Source: Candidatus Methylomicrobium oryzae
GTDB lineage: Bacteria > Pseudomonadota > Gammaproteobacteria > Methylococcales > Methylomonadaceae
Reading direction: 5' to 3'
DNA length: 64,000 bases
NCBI RefSeq assembly: GCF_016745425.1
Contig: NZ_JAERVK010000003.1
Location: 186,001 to 250,000 of the forward strand
In this document: piece by piece, positions 22,954-33,573 of the stretch
Layout of the letters: every line of letters starts with the position of its first letter
Position numbering within the stretch: the stretch's first letter is position 1
Made by a program: the position numbers and the translations under genes
The notes under the pieces: model-generated
Database searches by the model: none
Told to the model about the DNA's origin: nothing
The model's input: the letters and a program-made list of their open reading frames with translations, nothing else

Positions 22954-25900
22954 ATGATTCGCCATTTTACCCGGGCTACCCGGCATCTGCTTTTCTGGGG
23001 ATTGATTGCCGTCGCTCTGGGCATGACCGGCGTGCGCCTAGCCTTGTCCGGCATCGAAGGCTACAAAGCCAGATTGGCGTCGAGGGTCGGCGTAATGGTC
23101 GGCGCTCCGGTCACGATCGGCCGGCTCGGAGCCCGGATGCGCGGCTTTAGTCCCGAGATCGTCCTCAGCGATATCGGCATCGCCTCGATTGCCTCGGCTA
23201 AACGCAATGCGATCGAGCTGAGAGAAATCCGTTTGGGCATTCATTTGCTGGAGGCCGCTCTCAAAAGGGATCTGCTGGCCTCGTCCTGGGTGACGCTGGT
23301 CGGCGCGAAACTGACCGTCAAACGCAATACCGACGGCAAATTGAGCATCGCCGGCCTGAAAGCGGGCGAGGGCAACCCGTTGTGGCTGCTCGAAACCGGC
23401 AAATATGAGGTGCTCGACAGTGACATTACTTGGCAGGACGAGCAGAAGCAGGGACGCCCGTTGACCTTCGAATCCGTCGATATGGCGCTGATTAACGAGG
23501 GCGATCGTCATAGGCTGAACGTGCTGATGCAGTTGCCCGAGAAATTCGGCGAAACGCTGCGGGCATCGGTGGACTTCGACGGCAATCTGTTCGATTTCAA
23601 AAATCTGCAAGGCCGCGCCTTTCTCGAAGGCCGCAATCTGAATCTGCCGGAATGGGTAACGCTCGATCTGCCCATGGCGATTACGGTGGCGTCCGGGCAC
23701 GGCGATCTCAGGGTCTGGAGCGACTGGCGGCAGACGCAGGCGGTGGCGGTTAACGCCCAGGCGAATATTCGCGGCTTGAGGCTGAACAGGCCCGGTACCG
23801 AACCCTTCGCCGCCGAACAGCTGCAAAGCCGCTTCTATCTGGGGCTTAGCGAAAGACAGTGGCAGCTTAACCTCAAGGAATTCGTGCTGAAGACCCGCGA
23901 GCGCGACGAGATCAAAACTTGGCCCGACGCGGTACTCAGCGTCAAAGGCGCAGGGGCACAGGAAAAGGCCGCGCAGCGAATTGCGTTGTATGCCGAGCGT
24001 TTGGAACTGCAGGAAGCCGCTCTGTTGGGCCGCTTTCTGCTGCCGAAGGAAAATGCGGCGGCCAAGCCTCTGCGCGATTTCAACCCGAAAGGCGAACTGC
24101 GCGATTTTGCGCTGTTTGCGGATTTCGACCAACAAATCCTGTCGATGAACGGCGGCTTCAACCAGGCGGGCTTCGCGGCGGTCGGCGAACTGCCCGGACT
24201 GGAGAATCTGTCCGGACGGATCCGGGGCAACCGGCAGCAGGGGGCGATCGAACTGGTCGGCGAAGATACCGTATTCCATGCGCCGGGCCTGTTTCGCGAA
24301 CCGCTCCCGCTCGATCGGGTAGCGGGGGCTGCCCAATGGCGATATACGGACGAAGGGCTGTCGATTGCCAGTCCGTTGCTGGCGCTGGAATCCCGCGGCA
24401 TCAAGACGTACAACCGCTTGCATTTTTCCGTTCCGAACCAAGGCGGCGAGCCGTTTATCGATCTGCAGAGCCGGTTTTCCTGCCCCGATGTCAAGGTGAT
24501 CAGCCGCTATTTGCCGACCAAAAGCATCACGCCCGATGTTGTGGATTGGCTCGATCATGCGTTTGTGAAAGGCACAATCCCGAAAGGCGGATTTCTGCTG
24601 TACGGCAATCCGGGCGATTTTCCGTTTAAAGGCTCGGAAGGCGTCTTCGAAGTTCTCTTCGACGCGGAAAATATGGAGCTTGCCTATCAATCGGGCTGGC
24701 CGAATCTGACCGGTGCGGCAGCCGAAGTTTTGTTCTATCAGCAGAGTCTGGATGTGGCCGTGCGGCAGGGGGCGTTTTACGGCGTGGCGGTGACGCAGGG
24801 CGATGTCGGCATCCGGAGTCTGGAGGCAGCCGGTAAGCTGGCGATCAAAGGCGAGCTGGAGGGCGATATCGGCCAGGCGCTCGAATTCGTGCGGAACTCG
24901 CCCTTGGCCGAACGCGCGAATGCGTTTTTGCGTAGTGCGGCGCCGCAAGGGAAAGCCAAGTTCAACCTCGATTTGGAAATTCCTTTGGAAAACGGCGGCG
25001 ATTATCGGACCGATGTGGAAGCGCAATTCAAGGATGCCGTGTTGGGGCTGAAGTCCCCCGCTTTGACATTGAAAAACCTGACCGGACATCTCAAGTTCGA
25101 CGGGAAAGGCGTCTATGGCGACAGTCTTACCGCCAGTTTTCTGGACCGTCAGGTCAAAATCAATCTCGACACGGACGACTTTAGAACCGAAGTTCGTGCC
25201 GACGGGCGAGCCGGCATCGAAGCGCTCCGCATCAAACTCGATATGCCGTGGCTCGATTTCGCGCAGGGAGAGGCGGCTTACCGGCTTGCCTTGCGCCTGC
25301 CGCATACGGCGGGCAAGCCAACCCTGACGATCCAGTCCGATCTGGATGGGGTGCGGCTGGATTTACCCGATATGCTGGCAAAACCGGCAAACCAACAGAA
25401 ACCTTTGTCGATTGCTTTCGAGTTGGACGATCGGAATAGGCTGCCGGTCCGACTGCATTACGGCGACGACTTCAGCGCCGCGCTCAAAATCGGTTTGAAC
25501 AAGCCGCATGTCGAGTCGGGCCATATTTTGTTGGGAGCCGGCCGGGCCGAGCAGCGCAGCGAGCCCGGCCTGCTGTTCGAAATCCATCGCGACCGGCTGC
25601 AATTACGGGATTGGGTCCGATTGACCGGCACCCGGTCCTCGAACCGGGAAAGTCAATTCGATGCCGCGCAGATCAAGGTGCACGGCGACCAGGGGTTTTG
25701 GGGGGAAACCGGCCTCGGGCGGTTCGACCTCGACTTGCAGCGATCGGATTCGTATTGGGAAGGCAGCATCGACAATGCCATTCTGAAAGGGCAGGTCAAG
25801 CTGCCGGCCGACTTGCAAGGAGCGGAACGGATCGAGCTGAATCTGGATCGTCTGGATGTTTCCGCGCTGACCCGAATCAGGCTGGAAGATGAAGGCCGGG

Positions 25901-26772
25901 GAGAGGCGGGCGACTATTTTCCGCGGCTCTCGGTCCGCAGCGCACAAACCTTTTGGAACGAAGCTGATCTGGGCCGGTTTGTGATGGAGACCGAACGGGC
26001 CGAAGACGGCTTGTCGTTCGACCGCTTCGAATTGCAGGGCAAAGACCAGAAGCTGGCGTTGACCGGAAGCTGGAAAAGCGCCGGCGGCCGCTCTCAAACC
26101 CGTGCCAAGGGACGTCTGGAATTGGTCAAGGGAGGGTCCCTGTTTGCCCGTCTCGGCATCAACAAGGACTTGACCGAAACCAGCGGCGTGATCGATTTCG
26201 ATCTGAACTGGCAGGCCTCGCCTTACCGTTTTGCGCTGGCCGATCTGAAAGGCGCTGCGGACGTCGATTTCAAGAGCGGACGCATCCTGAGTATCGAACC
26301 CGGCTTCGGACGGGTGCTCGGAATTCTGGCGATGGCCCAGTGGTTTAAACGCCTCCAATTGGACTTTCGCGACGTGTATCAGGAAGGGCTGACTTTCAAC
26401 AGCATTCAAGGCCGCTTTAATCTGGCGCACGGTAAGGCAGTCACCGACGATCTGGTGGTTGATGCTGTGCCGGCTAAAATTTCGATCGTTGGAGAAACCG
26501 ATTTCGTGAACCGGACGCTCGATCAAGTCGTAACCGTGACGCCAAAAAGTGCCGATGCGGTGCCCATTGCTGGTACAATTATGGGTAAGTTTGCGGCCTT
26601 GATCGACAAAACGATCACTGGCACCGAGCATGAAGGCTTTTTTTTCGGCTCGCAATATCTGGTCAAAGGCAGCTGGGAAAACGTGGAGATTTTGACTTTG
26701 CATGAAAAGGAAGGTTTGCTCCAGAAAACCTGGAGCGGAATTACCGACTTTCCGTCGCTGCTGCAAAAATGA
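22954..26772 (+). CDS. yhdP: AsmA-like YhdP family protein
   Basis: A very large (1272 residues) inner-membrane-anchored periplasmic protein of the AsmA/YhdP family, thought to carry phospholipid between inner and outer membranes. A single membrane span at residues about 12-32 (HLLFWGLIAVALGMTGVRLAL) is followed by a long beta-rich repeat-like region. The C-terminal AsmA signature includes SGRILSIEPGFGRVLGIL, FRDVYQEGLTFNSIQGRF and GETDFVNRTLDQVVTVTP. Length matches E. coli YhdP (1266). The long reading frame on the opposite strand is a shadow. Position after rng matches E. coli. Confidence 0.93.
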   Translation: MIRHFTRATRHLLFWGLIAVALGMTGVRLALSGIEGYKARLASRVGVMVGAPVTIGRLGARMRGFSPEIVLSDIGIASIASAKRNAIELREIRLGIHLLEAALKRDLLASSWVTLVGAKLTVKRNTDGKLSIAGLKAGEGNPLWLLETGKYEVLDSDITWQDEQKQGRPLTFESVDMALINEGDRHRLNVLMQLPEKFGETLRASVDFDGNLFDFKNLQGRAFLEGRNLNLPEWVTLDLPMAITVASGHGDLRVWSDWRQTQAVAVNAQANIRGLRLNRPGTEPFAAEQLQSRFYLGLSERQWQLNLKEFVLKTRERDEIKTWPDAVLSVKGAGAQEKAAQRIALYAERLELQEAALLGRFLLPKENAAAKPLRDFNPKGELRDFALFADFDQQILSMNGGFNQAGFAAVGELPGLENLSGRIRGNRQQGAIELVGEDTVFHAPGLFREPLPLDRVAGAAQWRYTDEGLSIASPLLALESRGIKTYNRLHFSVPNQGGEPFIDLQSRFSCPDVKVISRYLPTKSITPDVVDWLDHAFVKGTIPKGGFLLYGNPGDFPFKGSEGVFEVLFDAENMELAYQSGWPNLTGAAAEVLFYQQSLDVAVRQGAFYGVAVTQGDVGIRSLEAAGKLAIKGELEGDIGQALEFVRNSPLAERANAFLRSAAPQGKAKFNLDLEIPLENGGDYRTDVEAQFKDAVLGLKSPALTLKNLTGHLKFDGKGVYGDSLTASFLDRQVKINLDTDDFRTEVRADGRAGIEALRIKLDMPWLDFAQGEAAYRLALRLPHTAGKPTLTIQSDLDGVRLDLPDMLAKPANQQKPLSIAFELDDRNRLPVRLHYGDDFSAALKIGLNKPHVESGHILLGAGRAEQRSEPGLLFEIHRDRLQLRDWVRLTGTRSSNRESQFDAAQIKVHGDQGFWGETGLGRFDLDLQRSDSYWEGSIDNAILKGQVKLPADLQGAERIELNLDRLDVSALTRIRLEDEGRGEAGDYFPRLSVRSAQTFWNEADLGRFVMETERAEDGLSFDRFELQGKDQKLALTGSWKSAGGRSQTRAKGRLELVKGGSLFARLGINKDLTETSGVIDFDLNWQASPYRFALADLKGAADVDFKSGRILSIEPGFGRVLGILAMAQWFKRLQLDFRDVYQEGLTFNSIQGRFNLAHGKAVTDDLVVDAVPAKISIVGETDFVNRTLDQVVTVTPKSADAVPIAGTIMGKFAALIDKTITGTEHEGFFFGSQYLVKGSWENVEILTLHEKEGLLQKTWSGITDFPSLLQK

Positions 26773-26795
26773 AGACAATAATGAGAGAGGAATGA

Positions 26796-27608
26796 ATGAG
26801 TAAGTGTGCGGCCATCCAGATGGCTTCCAGTCCCAATGTCGGCTCCAATCTGCTGGAAGCCGAAAAGCTGATCGCGGAAGCGGCAAAGGCCGGCGCGAAA
26901 CTGGTTGCGTTGCCGGAAAATTTTGCGCTGATGGGCGAACATGAGCTGGACAAGATACGGATCAAGGAAGCCGACGGCCAGGGGCCGATTCAAAATTTCC
27001 TATCCGAAACGGCCGCGAAACACGGGGTGTGGATTGTCGGCGGCACGATGCCGATCGCGGGAGATGCCGAAAATAAAGTTAGAGCTGCCTGCTTGATCTA
27101 TAACGACCGCGGCGAGCGGGTTGCACGTTACGACAAGATGCACCTGTTCGATGTCAGCGTGCCGGGGACGAATGAAGTCTACCGGGAATCCGATTCGATC
27201 GAGGCGGGTGCGCGTCCTTTGGTTTTCGATACGCCGTTCGGAAGGATAGGCATCGCCGTATGCTACGATTTGCGCTTTCCGGAGTTTTTCCGGGAAATGG
27301 CCCGGATGGGGATGGAAATCCTGATCATCCCGTCCGCGTTTACCGCCGAGACCGGCGCCGCGCACTGGGAACTGCTGCTGCGCGCCCGGGCGGTCGAAAA
27401 TCTGTGCTACATCATCGCGCCGAATCAGGGCGGTTTCCATATCAATGGACGCAAGACCTTCGGGCACAGTATGATCGTCGATCCGTGGGGCGTGGTGTTG
27501 GATTGCTACAAAACCGGCGGCGGCTTCGTGATGGCCGACATCGATCTGGAGCGTCTCGAAAAAGTTCGTACGGCGTTTCCGGTGCTGCAGCATCGTCGGT
27601 TCATTTAA
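26796..27608 (+). CDS. Carbon-nitrogen hydrolase (nitrilase family, Nit1/NitA-like)
   Basis: An omega-amidase-type hydrolase, probably deaminated glutathione amidase, which repairs a side product of aminotransferases. The Glu-Lys-Cys triad is visible: Glu41 in LPENF, Lys114 in YDKMHLFD and Cys156 in CYDLRFPEFF. The PSAFTAETGAAHWELLLRARAVEN segment is typical of the Nit subgroup. 270 residues. A GAGAGAGGA ribosome site precedes ATG 26796. It lies between yhdP and a lipoprotein, upstream of tldD, a common gammaproteobacterial order. Confidence 0.88.
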   Translation: MSKCAAIQMASSPNVGSNLLEAEKLIAEAAKAGAKLVALPENFALMGEHELDKIRIKEADGQGPIQNFLSETAAKHGVWIVGGTMPIAGDAENKVRAACLIYNDRGERVARYDKMHLFDVSVPGTNEVYRESDSIEAGARPLVFDTPFGRIGIAVCYDLRFPEFFREMARMGMEILIIPSAFTAETGAAHWELLLRARAVENLCYIIAPNQGGFHINGRKTFGHSMIVDPWGVVLDCYKTGGGFVMADIDLERLEKVRTAFPVLQHRRFI

Positions 27609-27620
27609 GGAAAAAAAGGT

Positions 27621-28313
27621 ATGCGGCTGCATTTCGGTTTACTGTTTGCCTGTTTGTTGCTGGCGGCCTGTGCATCCGAAGACCCGCGTTACCGCGACAC
27701 CTCGGCGCTCGAGAAGCCTCCGACATTGGTGATCGAGAAGCAGGAACCGGCCGGCGGGGCGCCTAAAAACGCGGGCGCGGATAAGGAGCCGGAAGACGCC
27801 GCCCCGGGCGCCGATGAAGACCGCGATGAGGCCGAAGCGAAAATCAAGAAAGGCCTGGGCGATCAGGCAGTTTCGATCAGCGAGGCGCCGCCTTGGGTGC
27901 TGACGCTCAGGCAGCCTTTCGATACGGCCTGGAACTCGCTGAAGCGCGCAATGATCCAAAGCGGGATTGAAGTCACCGATCTTGAACATGACAAGGGCAA
28001 ATTTTACGTCAGTTACGATGCGGACAGTTATGTGTCCGTGCACGGCTCAGTGATCGAAAAAACCCTTGACCTGTTCAATAACGATTATGAGAAGCAGACC
28101 TATGTGTTGACCGTTTCGCCGGAAGACTCCATTTCGAAAGTGACCGTTGCGCCGGGGAAGGATGCAGAATACCGGAAAAGAACCGACCGTGACGATGAAG
28201 AAATTGCCGGCGGGGCAGATACGGAGGAGGACAAGCCGACGGCCGGCGACGGCGACGAAAAACTGTTGAGATCGCTCTATTTCACATTGAAAGACGATCT
28301 CCGCGAAGATTGA
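27621..28313 (+). CDS. BamC-like outer-membrane lipoprotein
   Basis: A 230-residue lipoprotein, with signal residues 1-16 and lipobox LAAC at Cys17. The segment just after (RYRDTSALEKPPTL) resembles the unstructured N-terminal region of BamC that binds BamD. An acidic low-complexity linker (residues about 45-80) precedes a region like the BamC helix-grip domain, with LRQPFDTAWNSLKRAMIQSGIEVTDLEHDKG split across it. BamC is a non-essential part of the outer-membrane protein assembly complex. It is usually next to dapA, so its position here between a nitrilase and tldD is unusual. The assignment is by resemblance; a different NlpB/DapX-domain lipoprotein is possible. Confidence 0.65.
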   Translation: MRLHFGLLFACLLLAACASEDPRYRDTSALEKPPTLVIEKQEPAGGAPKNAGADKEPEDAAPGADEDRDEAEAKIKKGLGDQAVSISEAPPWVLTLRQPFDTAWNSLKRAMIQSGIEVTDLEHDKGKFYVSYDADSYVSVHGSVIEKTLDLFNNDYEKQTYVLTVSPEDSISKVTVAPGKDAEYRKRTDRDDEEIAGGADTEEDKPTAGDGDEKLLRSLYFTLKDDLRED

Positions 28314-28361
28314 TGACTTTATACCGACCTTGCGCCTTTTTACTCTAACCGAACCGTTTTA

Positions 28362-29801
28362 ATGGAATTGATTACCCTGGCCAAACAGGCCATCCTGAAA
28401 CCTTCAGGCATTACCGAAAGCGAAATCGATACGATCATGAGCCGCCTGATGTCTTCCAGGGCGGATGCGGCCGATATCTATTTCCAGTCCACCCGTGCCG
28501 AATCCTGGGTCATGGAAGGAGGCATCATCAAGGAGGGCAGCCATAACATCGCGCAGGGCGCCGGCGTGAGGGCCGTGTCCGGAGACAAGACCGGCTTTGC
28601 CTACAGCGACCGGATCGAACTGCCGGTCCTAATGGAGGCGGCCAATAACGTGAAGGCGATCGTGCGCCAGGCTCAACAGGCCAGCGTGGGATTGTCTTTG
28701 CCGCCGAGCTGGCCGTCCTACTACGCGCCGATCGACCCGATCCGATCGCTCGAAGATCGGCAGAAAATTGATTTATTGCGCCGGGTCGAAAGCGAAACGC
28801 GCAAGCTGGATTCCCGCATCGAGGAGGTGATCGTCAGCCTGATCGGCGTCCATGACCATATCCTGGTTGCGGGGCAGGACGGTGCATTGGCCGCCGATGT
28901 GCGGCCGCTGGTCCGAATGAATGTGACCGTGATCGTCGTACAGAACGGCCGACGCGAGCAGGGCAGCATGGGCGGCGGCGCGCGCAGCGATTACCGTTAT
29001 TTCATCGAACAGGACCGGGCGCTGAATTACGGACGCGAAGCGGTGCGCCAGGCACTGGTCAACCTCGAAGCGGCCGAGGCGCCGGCCGGCAATATGACCG
29101 TTGTTCTGGGGCCGGGGTGGCCGGGCATTCTGTTGCATGAAGCGATCGGGCATGGGCTGGAAGGGGACTTCAACCGCAAGGGCACTTCCGCGTTCAGCGG
29201 TCGGGTGGGACAGCGGGTCGCTTCCGATCTCTGCACGGTTGTCGATGACGGCGCCCTGCCGGGCCGACGCGGTTCGCTGAATATCGATGACGAAGGCACT
29301 CCGACCGAGCGGACGGTCCTGATCGAAAAAGGCATCCTGAAAGGCTACATGCAGGACAAGACGAATGCACGGCTGATGGGCGTCAAACCCACCGGCAACG
29401 GCCGCAGGGAATCCTATGCGCACGCGCCGATGCCGCGGATGACCAATACCTACATGCTGCCCGGTCCGCACAATCCGGAAGAAATCATTCGCAGCGTCGA
29501 GAAAGGCATTTACGCGAAAAACTTCGGCGGCGGACAAGTCGACATTACTTCCGGTAAATTCGTGTTTTCGGCCAGCGAGGCCTACCTGATCGAAAACGGC
29601 AGAATTACCCGGCCGGTTAAAGGCGCAACCCTGATCGGCAACGGGCCGGATGTCTTGACCCGCGTGTCGATGGTCGGCAACGATCTGGAGCTGGATTCCG
29701 GCGTCGGCACCTGCGGCAAGGATGGCCAAAGCGTGCCGGTCGGCGTCGGCCAGCCGACCCTGAAAATCGACGGCTTGACCGTGGGCGGAACGAGCGTTTA
29801 A
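28362..29801 (+). CDS. tldD: Metalloprotease TldD
   Basis: Catalytic subunit of the TldD/TldE protease, which degrades unfolded peptides and matures microcin B17 and other RiPPs. The zinc motif HEAIGH is at residues 259-264, within [34 protein letters not shown] and [15 protein letters not shown] also match the family. 479 residues, as in E. coli (481). The partner pmbA/tldE follows after a probable terminator. Confidence 0.96.
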   Translation: MELITLAKQAILKPSGITESEIDTIMSRLMSSRADAADIYFQSTRAESWVMEGGIIKEGSHNIAQGAGVRAVSGDKTGFAYSDRIELPVLMEAANNVKAIVRQAQQASVGLSLPPSWPSYYAPIDPIRSLEDRQKIDLLRRVESETRKLDSRIEEVIVSLIGVHDHILVAGQDGALAADVRPLVRMNVTVIVVQNGRREQGSMGGGARSDYRYFIEQDRALNYGREAVRQALVNLEAAEAPAGNMTVVLGPGWPGILLHEAIGHGLEGDFNRKGTSAFSGRVGQRVASDLCTVVDDGALPGRRGSLNIDDEGTPTERTVLIEKGILKGYMQDKTNARLMGVKPTGNGRRESYAHAPMPRMTNTYMLPGPHNPEEIIRSVEKGIYAKNFGGGQVDITSGKFVFSASEAYLIENGRITRPVKGATLIGNGPDVLTRVSMVGNDLELDSGVGTCGKDGQSVPVGVGQPTLKIDGLTVGGTSV

Positions 29802-29826
29802 CCGATTTTTGAAAAAATCATCAGGT

Positions 29827-29855
29827 CTGCCAGGATTTAAAAACCTGGCAGGTCT
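29827..29855 (+). terminator. Hairpin between tldD and pmbA
   Basis: CTGCCAGG (29827-29834) pairs perfectly with CCTGGCAG (29844-29851) and is followed by GTCTTTAAT. It may attenuate or end the tldD transcript, leaving pmbA with its own promoter or lower expression. Confidence 0.6.
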
Positions 29856-29912
29856 TTAATTCATCAGGTCGGGTTCATAAAGCAACCCGATACCGAATCC
29901 CAAGAGTCTATT

Positions 29913-31244
29913 TTGCAAAACCAGGATCAACTCAGCGAATTGAAAGCCATCGTCCAGTCTTTGCTGGACGAGGCTCTCCGGCAGGGCGCCAGCGCCGCGG
30001 AAGCCGGCCTCAGCCAGGAAAACGGCCTGTCGGTGACGGCCCGGATGGGCGATATCGAAACGATCGAGCACCACCGGGACCAAGGTCTCGGCGTAACGGT
30101 CTACTTCGGCCAGCGCAAGGGCTCGGCGAGCACCACGCATCTTTCTCCCGAGGCGATCAAGGATACCGTCGCGGCGGCCTGCAGCATCGCCCGGTACACG
30201 AATGCCGACGACTGTGCCGGTTTGCCCGATCGGGAGTTGTTGGCGACCGAATTCCCCGATCTCCAGCTGAACCATCCCTGGCCGATCGATGCAGAAGCGG
30301 CGATTGCGCTCGCGATCGAATGCGAAGATGTCGCGCGCGGTTACGATCCCGAAATCAGCAATTCGGAAGGCGCCAGCGTGAATACCCATCAGGGCATCCA
30401 TGTGCTGGGCAACACGCTGGGCTTCCTGCACGGAACGATGTCTACCCGGCATTCCTTGAGCTGTTCGGTGCTGGCCGAACGCGGCGGTAACATGCAGCGC
30501 GACTACTGGTACAGCGTGGCCCGGAATCCTTCGGATCTGGAGTCAGCCATTCATGTGGGCCAGAAAGCCGCCCAGCGCACGTTGAGGCGCCTCGGCGCGC
30601 GCGGTTTGAGCACCCGGCAATGTCCGGTGCTGTATGCGGCGGAGATTGCGACCGGCCTGCTCGGTTCGTTCATCGGCGCGATCAGCGGCGGAGTACTGTA
30701 CCGGAAGTCTTCTTTTCTGCTGGATTCGCTCGGCAAGCGGATTTTTCCGGAATTCATCCATATTCATGAGTACCCGCATTTGATCGGTGCACTCGGCAGC
30801 GCAGCGTACGACAGCGAAGGCGTCGCGACCCGCCCGCACGACATCGTCAGCCAAGGCGTCGTCCGCAGTTATGTGTTGGGAACCTACTCGGCCCGAAAGC
30901 TCGGCATGAAGAGCACCGGCAACGCCGGCGGCGTGCACAATCTGCTCATCGATCCGGGCACGCAGGATTTCAACGAGATGCTGAAGCTGCTGGATACCGG
31001 CCTGCTTGTGACCGAACTGATGGGGCAGGGAGTGAATATGGTCACGGGAGACTATTCGCGCGGTGCGGCCGGTTTTTGGGTCGAGAACGGCAAGATACAA
31101 TACCCGGTCGAAGAAATCACAATCGCCGGCAATTTGAAGGATATGTTCAGGAATATCGTGGCAGTCGGTAACGATGTCGATCTGCGTGGCAATGTCCGCA
31201 CCGGATCGATTTTGATCGAGCGGATGTCGGTTGCCGGCGCATAA
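29913..31244 (+). CDS. pmbA: TldE/PmbA protease subunit
   Basis: Non-zinc partner of TldD in the heterodimeric TldD/E protease. The 443 residues lack HExxxH, as expected. SLLGSFIGAISGGVLYRKSSFL, YVLGTYSARKLGMKSTGNAGG and LVTELMGQGVNMVTGDYSRG are family hallmarks. The frame begins at TTG 29913, with CAAGAG eight bases before it; no ATG lies in frame upstream after the last gap, and the next ATG would remove about 40 residues. The TTG start is thus the best choice but unproven. Confidence 0.92.
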   Translation: MQNQDQLSELKAIVQSLLDEALRQGASAAEAGLSQENGLSVTARMGDIETIEHHRDQGLGVTVYFGQRKGSASTTHLSPEAIKDTVAAACSIARYTNADDCAGLPDRELLATEFPDLQLNHPWPIDAEAAIALAIECEDVARGYDPEISNSEGASVNTHQGIHVLGNTLGFLHGTMSTRHSLSCSVLAERGGNMQRDYWYSVARNPSDLESAIHVGQKAAQRTLRRLGARGLSTRQCPVLYAAEIATGLLGSFIGAISGGVLYRKSSFLLDSLGKRIFPEFIHIHEYPHLIGALGSAAYDSEGVATRPHDIVSQGVVRSYVLGTYSARKLGMKSTGNAGGVHNLLIDPGTQDFNEMLKLLDTGLLVTELMGQGVNMVTGDYSRGAAGFWVENGKIQYPVEEITIAGNLKDMFRNIVAVGNDVDLRGNVRTGSILIERMSVAGA

Positions 31245-31315
31245 TAATATGTTTATTGCGGAATCGTAGGGAGGGTTACGGCGCTCCAACCCTTGAACCT
31301 CTGATATACGAGAAA

Positions 31316-31381
31316 GTTTTCCGCGCGCCGTAACCCGCCATTGCCGTTTATACCAACGGTGGGTTACGGCGTGCGGAAAAC
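31316..31381. repeat. Large intergenic palindrome between pmbA and pyrD
   Basis: Two 24-base arms (31316-31339 and 31358-31381) pair completely if two G-U pairs are allowed, with an 18-base loop. The core GGGTTACGGCG occurs again at 31274-31284, and a related CTAACCCACCCTACG lies at 31417-31431, so the gap carries parts of further copies. It sits between two convergent genes, where it would work as a bidirectional terminator. It resembles widespread GTAACCCACC / GGTGGGTTAC palindromic repeats. Confidence 0.8.
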
Positions 31382-31433
31382 AGCGCAATACATTTAAAAC
31401 CTTTCAACTGCGCGCCTAACCCACCCTACGCCG

Positions 31434-32456
31434 TTACGCCGCATTCAACTGCTTTATACACTCCGCAATCAACTGCGGCCCTTGATAAATCAAGCCGCTG
31501 TAAATTTGCACCAGACTGGCGCCGGCCGCGAGCTTCTCCAGCGCGTCCTCCGCACTTAGTATGCCTCCCGCCGCAATGATCGGACAGTGTCCATTCAATT
31601 CTTCCGCCAGTCGGCGTACGACAGCCGTGGACTTGTCCTTGACCGGCGCTCCGCTCAATCCGCCCGCTTCCGCGGCCAACGGATGCCCGCTGATAGCAGT
31701 ACGGTCGAGCGTCGTATTGGTCGCGATCACACCGTCGATCGCGAAGGCGACCAATAACCGGGAAATCTGTTCGATTTCTTCGTCGTTCAGATCCGGCGCG
31801 ATTTTGACGACGACCGGTACGTAACGCAGATGTTTCTCGGCCAATGCGAATTGCTCTTCCTTCAAGGCCGAAAGCAGGTTTTTGAGCTCGTCGGTTTGCT
31901 GCAGTTGGCGCAGATTTTTCGTATTCGGCGAAGAAATATTGATCGTGACGTAGCTGGCCCAGGGATAGACCTTGCGGAAGCCGATTAAATAATCCTGGGC
32001 TGCCTGCTCGATCGGAGTATCGAAATTCTTGCCGATGTTAATGCCTAGAATGCCCTTGTAGTCGGCCTGGCGGACCCGTTCGACCAGATGATCCACGCCA
32101 AGATTGTTGAACCCCATCCGGTTGATAATCGCCCGATGCTCGGGCAGCCTGAACAAGCGCGGTTTCGGATTGCCGGGCTGGGGACGAGGCGTGACCGTTC
32201 CGATCTCGATAAAACCGAAGCCGAGCGAAGCCAATGCATCGATATGGTCGCCGTCTTTATCAAGGCCGGCTGCGAGCCCGACCCGATTTTTAAAGTTCAA
32301 TCCCATCACTTCTATCGGCGCAGCCTCAACTTCAGGATAGAGCGAACGACTGATGCCCGAGGCGTAAGCTGCATCGAGCATTTTCAGCGTAACGCGATGC
32401 GCGGTTTCAGGAGATAGCTTAAACAGGAACGGACGTAATAGAGGGTAGAAATTCAT
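31434..32456 (-). CDS. pyrD: Dihydroorotate dehydrogenase (quinone), class 2
   Basis: Membrane-associated flavoprotein that oxidises dihydroorotate to orotate with ubiquinone, in pyrimidine synthesis. ATG 32456 gives [21 protein letters not shown], the amphipathic membrane-binding N-terminus of class 2 enzymes, and 340 residues (E. coli 336); an ATG 17 codons earlier is unlikely. [63 protein letters not shown] (with the class 2 catalytic serine) and GGLSGAPV are present. Confidence 0.96.
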   Translation of the reverse strand: MNFYPLLRPFLFKLSPETAHRVTLKMLDAAYASGISRSLYPEVEAAPIEVMGLNFKNRVGLAAGLDKDGDHIDALASLGFGFIEIGTVTPRPQPGNPKPRLFRLPEHRAIINRMGFNNLGVDHLVERVRQADYKGILGINIGKNFDTPIEQAAQDYLIGFRKVYPWASYVTINISSPNTKNLRQLQQTDELKNLLSALKEEQFALAEKHLRYVPVVVKIAPDLNDEEIEQISRLLVAFAIDGVIATNTTLDRTAISGHPLAAEAGGLSGAPVKDKSTAVVRRLAEELNGHCPIIAAGGILSAEDALEKLAAGASLVQIYSGLIYQGPQLIAECIKQLNAA

Positions 32457-32469
32457 GTCGAAAAAACGA

Positions 32470-33573
32470 TTAATGCTGGCTGGAAAATTGATAAGGTTCC
32501 GGCGCAACGCGCGGTGTGCGGTTCAGGATCAGATCGGCCAGCAGTTCGGCCGAAGCCGGTCCCATTGCCAGACCGTTTCTGAAATGGCCCGCATTGATGT
32601 AGAGATTCTCGATTTCGGGGTGCCGGCCGATGTAAGGGATGCCGTGTTCGGTTCCCGGCCTGAGGCCCGCCCAATGTTTGATGATCGGGAACTGCTTTAA
32701 TGAAGGCATTAGCGCCCAAGCAAAATCCTTCAACTTATTGTGTATTTCCGGCGACGGCGTTTTGTCGAATTGAGCGAGTTCGACCGAACTCCCTGCGAGA
32801 ATCTTGCCGTCCCGGCGCGGGATCAGGTAGCGGTCCTCGTCGAGTACCATATGCCGGAGCGTATCGGGCCGGGCTTCGAACAGCAGCATTTGGCCTTTGA
32901 CCGGCACGATGTTCGGCATACAAGCCGGCGGCAGGGCCGGAAACAGTTGCCCGAATAGTTCGCCGGTCCAAGCACCGGCGCTGATGATCAGCCGGTCGAC
33001 TGCGAATGTACCTTGCGTGGTATTGATTGCATTAATCCGGGATTGATACATGTTGGCTGAAACTAATTCGCACGCTTCGATGATTTTAACGCCTCTGTCG
33101 GTCAAGTCCTGTCTGAGCGATTTGACTAACCGGGGATTACGCGCCTGCGCGATATCGGGCAGCCAAAGCGGATTTTCGGGCCGGGTGTTCAGATTATCGA
33201 AAAAAGCCGCTCCGGGCGCTTCGTACCGAATTACGTTGCGGCGGCACCAGTCGATTGCCGCCTGGATGTCGGGATTTTTGGTGACCAGTAAACCGCATGG
33301 CGTCCATTCGGGATCCAGCCGAGTGTCTTTTATGAGCTGTTCGGCCAGGATCGGATATAAGACGAGGCTGCGCATCACCAAGCGGGAAATCGCATCCGGT
33401 TGCCGCCAAGGGTATAACGGGAGCAAAATGCCGCCGCCTGCCCAGGATGATTCCTGGCCGAGCCGGTTTTTTTCGATCAACGTAATGCGGGCGCCGGCTT
33501 GGTGGAGTTCTCTGGCGGTTAAAAGGCCGATGATGCCGCCGCCGATCAGCGTGAAGTCTGGATGTTGGATCAT
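32470..33573 (-). CDS. thiO: FAD-dependent glycine oxidase (ThiO-like)
   Basis: A D-amino-acid-oxidase-fold flavoenzyme. ThiO oxidises glycine to the imine used for the thiazole of thiamine. The FAD motif GGGIIG is at residues 11-16, [15 protein letters not shown] follows (a glycine-oxidase feature), and [24 protein letters not shown] and [17 protein letters not shown] lie in the C-terminal half. 367 residues. No other thi gene is nearby, so thiamine function is from the family only. It lies 13 bases upstream of pyrD on the same strand and is probably co-transcribed. Confidence 0.85.
   Translation of the reverse strand: MIQHPDFTLIGGGIIGLLTARELHQAGARITLIEKNRLGQESSWAGGGILLPLYPWRQPDAISRLVMRSLVLYPILAEQLIKDTRLDPEWTPCGLLVTKNPDIQAAIDWCRRNVIRYEAPGAAFFDNLNTRPENPLWLPDIAQARNPRLVKSLRQDLTDRGVKIIEACELVSANMYQSRINAINTTQGTFAVDRLIISAGAWTGELFGQLFPALPPACMPNIVPVKGQMLLFEARPDTLRHMVLDEDRYLIPRRDGKILAGSSVELAQFDKTPSPEIHNKLKDFAWALMPSLKQFPIIKHWAGLRPGTEHGIPYIGRHPEIENLYINAGHFRNGLAMGPASAELLADLILNRTPRVAPEPYQFSSQH

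Noticed and set aside
23038-25305. A 755-codon minus-strand frame opposite yhdP
   Set aside because: It is antisense to a well-supported yhdP gene, has a biased Arg/Gln/Phe-rich composition and no recognisable motif.
25603-26886. A 427-codon minus-strand frame over the yhdP end and the nitrilase start
   Set aside because: It crosses two real plus-strand genes and shows no protein features.
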